Source of the DNA: Campylobacter vicugnae
Lineage (GTDB): Bacteria; Campylobacterota; Campylobacteria; Campylobacterales; Campylobacteraceae
Assembly: GCF_002139875.1 (NCBI RefSeq)
Contig: NZ_CP018793.1
Coordinates: 1,426,001 to 1,490,000, forward strand
Direction of reading: 5' to 3'
DNA: 64,000 bases
A model generated the notes under the pieces. It was not told the DNA's origin, did no database searches, and was given only the letters and a program-made list of their open reading frames with translations. Shown here in pieces: positions 58,527 to 64,000 of this stretch; position 1 is the first letter of the stretch, and every line of letters begins with the position of its first letter. The position numbers and the translations under genes are program-made.

Positions 58527-58729
58527 TTAAACATATATATCAAGCTTTAAATATGTCCTAGAGTAATTTATCTCAATTCCATCAAAGCTACTTTGGCTAA
58601 CTGGTTGGGTGAATTGGGTAGTTTGGGTATCAGTAGAGCTGGTATCTGTGTTACTATTTGTAGCACTTATGCTAAGCTCTTCTTTGGCGTATTCTATACT
58701 TAAGAGCTTTTTTTCTTATTTTCGTCCAT
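58527..58729 (-). pseudogene. Small gene with one-base frameshift in an A7 tract
   Basis: An ATG at 58729 with AAGGAAAATT ahead reads MDENKKKSS and stops after nine codons. One base more in the A7 run (58708-58714 on the coding complement) would open a 67-codon frame continuing LLSIEYAKEELSISATNS, a Thr/Ser/Gln-rich middle and SSFDGIEINYSRTYLKLDIY before TAA at 58527. The coding character, good ribosome-binding site and single frameshift suggest a recently broken or phase-variable small gene. The product is not recognised. The rest of 58418-58845 shows no other gene. Confidence 0.55.
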
Positions 58730-58845
58730 AATTTTCCTTGTGATTTTGATTATACAAATGGGGTAATTGTATCTTAAAAAAAGCTAATACACCGATATTG
58801 GATATTAATTTGAAATTTATTTAAATTTACTTAGTGCTTTTTTAA

Positions 58846-60543
58846 CTAGGGTTTTTGAAATATGATTATAAACTCACTTCCCATATCTTTTTGGCTTTTT
58901 AGTTTTACCTTGGCGTGATGCATATTTAAAACTGATTTAACTATTGATAGTCCTAGTCCTGTGCCACCTACTTTTTTGCTATAACTTTTATCCGCACAAT
59001 AAAATCTCTCAAATATCCGCTCTTGTGAGCTTTTGTCAATTCCTATGCCACTATCTTTGATACTAAGTTCTACACAATCTTTTAAATTTTTTATCTTAAT
59101 TTTGACATATCCGCCTGGGTGATTGTATTTAATAGCGTTATCACATAGATTGAAAATAGCGTGTTCTAATAGCTCTTTTGACCCGTAAATATAGGCCTCT
59201 TCAAGCTCAAATTTAAACTCAATATCATATTTTTTGGCTACGCTTTTTAAGTTAGAATAGACTTTTAAGAGTAAATTTTTGAGCTCTACTTTGGCAAATG
59301 GAATATTTTTGGTATGGGATTCATCTAAAAATGATAATTTCAAAATATCTTCTATTAGGTGTAATAATCTTTTAGATTCATTATAAATTGTATCTATAAA
59401 ATGCGGGATATCATCGCTTTTTACAAGATTATTTCTAATCATCTCGGCATTTCCCATTATAGAAGTTAGCGGGGTTTTAAGTTCGTGAGTTACATTAGCG
59501 CTGAATTCTTTGCTTAAATTTTGGTTTCGCTTAAACTCTGTGATATCGCAAATAACGATAATTAGCCCTTTGAATTTGCCTTTTGATGAAAAAATAGGAG
59601 AAAAAACTATCTCGCACTCTACAAGCATATCTTGCATAAATACAATCTGCTCTCTTATCTCATCTTTTATTTTGCCATCTTTAAAATCTCTTAAATTATT
59701 TAGTAAAAGCTTTAAAAATAGATCATTTGAAATTTCAGATATATTTGTATTTTTAGCCAAATTTGAAAAGTATTTTTGAGCACTTGGATTTATGCTTAAA
59801 ATTTCGCCAGATCTATTTATGATTATAAGGCCATCTTTCATTCCTTTAGTAAGAGATTGCAACTCTTGTCTATTTTGTTTTAAGCGTTTAAATTGGCTTT
59901 TGATAATTTTATTTTGTTTTTTAAGGGTTTCTATTAAAATTTTAAGCTCTGGATATGGCAAATTCTCATCTAAATTTTTTAAATCTATATCATAAATTGG
60001 GCGTAAAATTATATATGTAAGATATTTAGCTAGCAAAAATGAAAATATCAAAACAGCGATAATCTCACCAATAATATAAGGCATAAAACTTATAAAAATA
60101 GCATATAAATACTCTTGTTCTTTAGCAATTCTTAGGATAAAATCACTTTTATCAGTAGAAATTTTTACTGCGTAATATAACTGGCGTTTTAAGAGCGTAT
60201 CTGAGTAACGAATGCTTTTAGACTCGCCATATTTCATTGCGTTTTTTATCTCGAAGCGATCGCTATGATTGGTTAAATTTGAGCTAAAATTATCATAAAT
60301 CACAACTCCATTTTTATCAATTATGCTAATACGATAGCCACTATGCGTCTCTTTTAAATTTGCAAAAGAGTCATTTTGTATCGATACTACGACCTCATCT
60401 TTAATCTTGTTTGCATAATTTTTTAGCCTATTAAAAAGATCATTTTTAAGCACAGATTCTATGGAAAATATCAAGAATAAATTTACAAATAACGCTAAGC
60501 CTAGCATAGAAAAAATAATAAAATAAAATACTCTTTTTTGCAT
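58846..60543 (-). CDS. PhoR/PhosS-like sensor histidine kinase
   Basis: A 565-residue membrane kinase. Two helices (about 7-29 and 150-175) flank a periplasmic sensor. A PAS-like region follows (about 235-335, GLIIINRSGEILSINPSA). The HisKA box is FSANVTHELKTPLTSIMGN with phospho-acceptor His353. The ATPase domain has N-box IFNLCDNAIKYNH, G1 DSGIGID and G2 GGTGLGLSIV. It starts 2 nt after the response-regulator stop. With pstSCAB upstream on the same strand it probably senses phosphate, like C. jejuni PhosS. Confidence 0.92.
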   Translation of the reverse strand: MQKRVFYFIIFSMLGLALFVNLFLIFSIESVLKNDLFNRLKNYANKIKDEVVVSIQNDSFANLKETHSGYRISIIDKNGVVIYDNFSSNLTNHSDRFEIKNAMKYGESKSIRYSDTLLKRQLYYAVKISTDKSDFILRIAKEQEYLYAIFISFMPYIIGEIIAVLIFSFLLAKYLTYIILRPIYDIDLKNLDENLPYPELKILIETLKKQNKIIKSQFKRLKQNRQELQSLTKGMKDGLIIINRSGEILSINPSAQKYFSNLAKNTNISEISNDLFLKLLLNNLRDFKDGKIKDEIREQIVFMQDMLVECEIVFSPIFSSKGKFKGLIIVICDITEFKRNQNLSKEFSANVTHELKTPLTSIMGNAEMIRNNLVKSDDIPHFIDTIYNESKRLLHLIEDILKLSFLDESHTKNIPFAKVELKNLLLKVYSNLKSVAKKYDIEFKFELEEAYIYGSKELLEHAIFNLCDNAIKYNHPGGYVKIKIKNLKDCVELSIKDSGIGIDKSSQERIFERFYCADKSYSKKVGGTGLGLSIVKSVLNMHHAKVKLKSQKDMGSEFIIIFQKP

Positions 60544-60544
60544 A

Positions 60545-61216
60545 TTAATCTTTTATTAGCTTATAGCCAACTCCATGAATCGTTCTAATTATATCAGATT
60601 TATTACCAAGCTTTTTTCTTAAAGTTTTGATATGCATATCAACTGTTCTACTCTCTTTATCATAGCCATATCCCCAAATCATCTCCAAAAGCATATCACG
60701 GCTAAAGACTTGATTAGGATTTTGCAATAAAAATCCAAGTAGTTCAAACTCTTTTAAAGTTAATTCTAAAACCACTCCATCAATCTTTACAATATGATTT
60801 TTATATGAAAACTCTAATCCATCAAATATTATATCGCTATTTTGCTCTTTTATGGCTTTACGCCTAAAAATAACCCTAATACGAGCCAAAAATTCCATAA
60901 CTCCAAAAGGTTTTGCGATATAATCATCTGCGCCTAAATCTAGACCTTTTACCTTATTAATCTCGCTATCAAGTGCTGTAAGCATTAAAACACATATATC
61001 TTTATATCGAATATTGCTTTTTATATTTTTTAAAATTTCAAACCCATCAGCATCTGGTAGCATTACATCTAAGACTAGAATTTGCGGGGTTTCATCTTTT
61101 AATGCTTTATAAAAATCACTAGCTAGGCTAAAGCCTTTAACTGGGATATTTTGAGATTTTAAAGCATAACAAATTAGATCTAAAATCGCCTTTTCATCTT
61201 CTAATACATATACCAC
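60545..61216 (-). CDS. PhoB/PhosR-like OmpR-family response regulator
   Basis: A 223-residue regulator. The receiver domain has acidic residues at 6-8, phospho-acceptor Asp50 (ILVLDVMLPDADGFE) and the Lys in YIAKPFGVME. The C-terminal winged helix (about 125-220) carries the OmpR pattern LTLKEFELLGFLLQNPNQVF and SRTVDMHIKTLRKKLG. It is probably the transcriptional activator of the pst genes. It lies 34 nt after pstB, possibly on the same transcript. Confidence 0.93.
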   Translation of the reverse strand: MVYVLEDEKAILDLICYALKSQNIPVKGFSLASDFYKALKDETPQILVLDVMLPDADGFEILKNIKSNIRYKDICVLMLTALDSEINKVKGLDLGADDYIAKPFGVMEFLARIRVIFRRKAIKEQNSDIIFDGLEFSYKNHIVKIDGVVLELTLKEFELLGFLLQNPNQVFSRDMLLEMIWGYGYDKESRTVDMHIKTLRKKLGNKSDIIRTIHGVGYKLIKD

Positions 61217-61250
61217 TTAAATTCCTTTAAATTTGCCAATTATAACAAGC

Positions 61251-62006
61251 TTACCCAAATTTTCCTAAAACATAATCTTGTGTTTTTTTATTTTTTGGCT
61301 TGTTAAATATTTTTTTAGTATCATCATGCTCAATTACTTCACCCATCCAAAAAAACGCCGTCTTGTCTGAAATTCTATGGGCTTGTTGCATATTGTGAGT
61401 TACAATTATGATTGTATAATCTTTTTTAAGCTTTAAGATTAACTCCTCAATCTTAGATGTAGAGATAGGATCAAGTGCGCTTGTAGGCTCATCCATTAAT
61501 ATAACCTCTGGATCTACTGCTAGAGTTCTTGCTATGCATAGTCTTTGTTGCTGTCCGCCACTAAGCCCTATGGCTGAGCTATGTAGTCTATCTTTTAAAT
61601 CATCCCACAAGGCTGCATCTTTTAGACTATTTTCTACTATATTATCTAAAGTATCTTTATCTTTTATTCCATGAGTTTTAGGACCAAAAGTTATATTATC
61701 ATATATGCTCATAGCAAATGGATTTGGCTTTTGAAACACCATACCTACTCGCTTTCTAAGCAAATTTATATCATAATTCTTACTATAAATGTCTCTATCG
61801 TGAAATAAAATCTCGCCACTAATCTTACAACCTTCTATTAAATCGTTCATACGATTAAGGGTTTTAATAAATGTAGATTTACCACAACCACTTGGGCCTA
61901 TAAATGCCGTAACTTCGCCTTTGGTAATTTGCATATCTATATCTTTTAATGCATGAAATGAGCCATAATGTAAATTTAATTTATTAATATCAAAACACCT
62001 CTTCAT
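61251..62006 (-). CDS. pstB: Phosphate ABC transporter ATPase PstB
   Basis: A 251-residue ATPase of the high-affinity phosphate importer. Walker A is [12 protein letters not shown] (about 37-48), signature [16 protein letters not shown], Walker [14 protein letters not shown], switch [10 protein letters not shown]. PstB-specific stretches include [16 protein letters not shown]. It overlaps pstA by 1 nt. Confidence 0.97.
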   Translation of the reverse strand: MKRCFDINKLNLHYGSFHALKDIDMQITKGEVTAFIGPSGCGKSTFIKTLNRMNDLIEGCKISGEILFHDRDIYSKNYDINLLRKRVGMVFQKPNPFAMSIYDNITFGPKTHGIKDKDTLDNIVENSLKDAALWDDLKDRLHSSAIGLSGGQQQRLCIARTLAVDPEVILMDEPTSALDPISTSKIEELILKLKKDYTIIIVTHNMQQAHRISDKTAFFWMGEVIEHDDTKKIFNKPKNKKTQDYVLGKFG

Positions 62007-62827
62007 TAACTATCCTTTAAAATCTTTTTAGCTATAAAATTTGAGATAAAATTCATAAAAAATACAATAACAATTAACACCATTGCCGTGCTGTAAGCTT
62101 CATTTATATGAAGTCCTTCGCTAGATATTGCATACATATGCACGCTTAGCGTTCTTCCTGAATCCATCGCTCCAGCAATCTGAGCTACGCTACCTGAGGT
62201 ATAAAGCAAGGCTGCACTCTCCCCTACAATTCTACCAATACTCAAGATAACACCAGCTAAAATTCCAGCTGTAGCACTAGGTAAAATAATAGTAAATATA
62301 GTGCGAAGCTTGCTAGCACCAAGAGCTAAGGCAGCCTCTTTATAACCAATTGGGACAGATTTTAAAGCCTCTTCGCTACTTCGTAAAATAAGTGGTAAAA
62401 TCATAATACTAAGAGTTAAAACTCCAGCTATAAAGCTAGTTTTAAACCCAAAATATATAACAAAGGCAAGATAGCCAAATAATCCATATACAATACTTGG
62501 AATTCCAACTAATGTATCAGAAGTTATGCGTATGAGACTTAAAATTTTACTATCTGTTTTACTATATTCATTTAGATAAATTGCACCAAAAATCCCAAGC
62601 GGCATAGCAATAATTAAAGAACAAACAACCATATTTATGGTATTTATAAGTGCTGGCATTAAAGATACATTGGTACTATTATACTCCCACTCAAATAGAC
62701 CTAAATTAATATGCATAATCCCTTTAATAAAGATAAAAAGCGTAATACCTAAAAATATAAAAAGCACGCTAAAAATAGAAAATTTAAGTAAAAATGATAA
62801 AAATATAGATAGATAATCTCTACTCAC
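62006..62827 (-). CDS. pstA: Phosphate ABC transporter permease PstA
   Basis: A 273-residue permease with six hydrophobic helices and the EAA coupling motif [37 protein letters not shown] is typical of PstA/PstC. It overlaps pstC by 4 nt and pstB by 1 nt. Confidence 0.96.
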   Translation of the reverse strand: MSRDYLSIFLSFLLKFSIFSVLFIFLGITLFIFIKGIMHINLGLFEWEYNSTNVSLMPALINTINMVVCSLIIAMPLGIFGAIYLNEYSKTDSKILSLIRITSDTLVGIPSIVYGLFGYLAFVIYFGFKTSFIAGVLTLSIMILPLILRSSEEALKSVPIGYKEAALALGASKLRTIFTIILPSATAGILAGVILSIGRIVGESAALLYTSGSVAQIAGAMDSGRTLSVHMYAISSEGLHINEAYSTAMVLIVIVFFMNFISNFIAKKILKDS

Positions 62828-63669
62828 TTTTTACCTCCTTTTAAAGCATTAAAGCTAATATTTATAATTAAAATAAAGACAAAAAGCACAACTGCATTAG
62901 CTATCAATACATCTTTATGTAAATTTGCAGCATAACCCATCTCAAGAACTATATTTGTAGTCAAAGTTCTTACTCCATCGCTTAAAGAGTGTGGGATTTG
63001 GACTTGATTACCAGCTATCATAATAACAGCCATAGCCTCGCCAATAGCTCTTCCAACTCCTAAAATTACAGAGGCTAAAATTCCGCTCTTAGCAGCTGGT
63101 ACAACAGCAAAAAATACAGCTCTCTCAGGAGTTGCCCCAAGTGCTAAAGCACCTTCATAATAGCTCTTAGGTAGAGCCTCAATAGCTGCTTTTGATACCA
63201 AGATAATTGTAGGTAAAACCATAATAGCTAAGATTAAAGAAGCTGCTAAAACACTCTTTCCAGAAACACCGCTAAAAATATTAGATACTAAAGGTACAAT
63301 TATTACAAGCCCAAAAAATCCATAAACAACAGATGGAATCGCTCCTAAAAGCTCTACAGCTGGTATGATAATACCCTTTAATCTCTTAGGACAAAAATAT
63401 GCTAGATACACAGCACTTAATACCCCAATAGGAACACCTAATGCTATAGCTAAAGCTGTAACATAGATACTCCCAACAATCATAGGAAATATACCAAAAA
63501 TCTCCTCATCAGGATACCAATCCATACCAAAAATAAACTCCAAAAAGCCTATTTGTGATATAGTTGCAAAAGCGTTAAAAAATAAAAATATAGCTATAAC
63601 ACCAACAGCAAATATAGAAAATCCAGCACTAAGGGCAAAAAGCCCTTGAAATACTCTCTCTTTTAACAT
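62824..63669 (-). CDS. pstC: Phosphate ABC transporter permease PstC
   Basis: A 281-residue permease with six helices. GMDWYPDEEIFGIFPMIVGS near the first periplasmic loop and the coupling motif YYEGALALGATPERAVFFAV are PstC hallmarks. It begins 1 nt after the pstS stop. Confidence 0.96.
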   Translation of the reverse strand: MLKERVFQGLFALSAGFSIFAVGVIAIFLFFNAFATISQIGFLEFIFGMDWYPDEEIFGIFPMIVGSIYVTALAIALGVPIGVLSAVYLAYFCPKRLKGIIIPAVELLGAIPSVVYGFFGLVIIVPLVSNIFSGVSGKSVLAASLILAIMVLPTIILVSKAAIEALPKSYYEGALALGATPERAVFFAVVPAAKSGILASVILGVGRAIGEAMAVIMIAGNQVQIPHSLSDGVRTLTTNIVLEMGYAANLHKDVLIANAVVLFVFILIINISFNALKGGKK

Positions 63670-63670
63670 A

Positions 63671-64000
63671 CTATTTTACTCTATTCCAATCTGTAATCTC
63701 TCCTGTGAAGATCTTTTTTACACTCTCTTTGCTTAGCGAGTTAATTGAATTTTCTTTATTTACTATTACAGCTAGACCATCAAGTGCTAGAATTTGAGTT
63801 TTTAATCCACTTTTTAGCTCATTATCTTTAAATTCCCTAGATACCATAGCAATATCAGCGATTTTTTCTATAGCTGAGTTAATGCCTGTTGTAGAATCGC
63901 TTTGTTGTATCTCTATAGTTGCGTTTGGATTTACTAATTTATAGCCCTCTTTTAGCTTTTCCATTAATGGAGTAATAGAGCTAGACCCAGCTACTACAAT
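63671..64000 (-). CDS. pstS: Phosphate-binding protein PstS (partial, 5' end outside window)
   Basis: The last 109 codons visible of a gene running off the right edge; the frame is open up to 64000, reading IVVAGSSSITPLMEKLKEGY, the usual start of mature PstS with its phosphate-contacting Ser. Further on, QQSDSTTGI and FTGEITDWNRVK are typical. The visible stop comes right after FTGEITDWNRVK, so the protein is a compact single-lobe-ending form or is shortened; full PstS proteins continue beyond this motif. The low-phosphate promoter would be outside the window. Confidence 0.88.
   Translation of the reverse strand: MVVAGSSSITPLMEKLKEGYKLVNPNATIEIQQSDSTTGINSAIEKIADIAMVSREFKDNELKSGLKTQILALDGLAVIVNKENSINSLSKESVKKIFTGEITDWNRVK

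Overview
The window is low-GC, densely packed chromosomal DNA from an epsilonproteobacterium, almost certainly a Campylobacter outside the jejuni/coli pair. Pointers are the tig-clpP-def / folE-fliI neighbourhood, pyrG-recJ, a kps capsule-export cluster next to a cytochrome P450 gene, a NikKMLQO nickel importer, a cytolethal distending toxin locus and an S8 autotransporter. The combination would fit the fetus/hyointestinalis/lanienae side of the genus; that placement is inference. No rRNA, insertion sequence, prophage or CRISPR array is visible. Five tRNA genes lie together on the minus strand.

Layout. 1-2.8 kb: end of a type I restriction-modification locus (hsdS, hsdM), preceded by a fragment that may be a decayed AAA ATPase gene. 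2.9-10.2 kb: housekeeping genes (SIMPL-domain protein, YqeY, Ppx/GppA, cca, leuB, leuD, ppk2, an RRM protein, a DJ-1/PfpI protein). 10.2-13.1 kb: a FecBCD-type metal or metal-chelate importer. 13.1-17.0 kb: a 1299-residue subtilisin-like autotransporter with a perfect 267-bp tandem duplication in its linker. 17.2-23.3 kb: pyrG, recJ, nhaA, ilvD. 23.6-37.5 kb: capsule-assembly region, with kpsC-kpsS-kpsM-kpsT-kpsE as one tight minus-strand run and kpsD separate. Between kpsC and kpsD lie a plus-strand toxin pair (cdtB plus one lectin subunit) and a minus-strand acyltransferase gene. A P450 and a poly-G-preceded hydrolase-like gene follow. 37.6-43.0 kb: rarA, EamA transporter, tpx, RDD protein, pyrE, frr, secG, BI-1 protein. 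43.2-45.4 kb: an SGNH-like protein whose upstream region and C-terminal module match the acyltransferase 12 kb away, then the tRNAs. 45.5-53.1 kb: terC, purN, nnr, comM, def, a degenerate GGDEF protein, clpP, tig. 53.3-58.2 kb: folE, fliI and nikKMLQO. 58.2-64 kb: a DUF2892 protein, a frameshifted small gene, a PhoR/PhoB-like two-component pair and pstBAC with the end of pstS.

The accessory theme is the cell surface and its variability. Capsule export, Kdo-linker synthesis, two candidate glycan-modifying enzymes behind near-identical T15-containing upstream cassettes, a poly-G-preceded gene and a repeat-bearing autotransporter are candidates for on/off or graded surface variation. The most unusual locus is the toxin. 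cdtB keeps all catalytic residues, but no ATG, GTG or TTG codon exists that would include its signal peptide. cdtA is not present in the window. The only lectin-like partner combines a CdtA-like lipoprotein N-terminus with a CdtC-like lectin domain.
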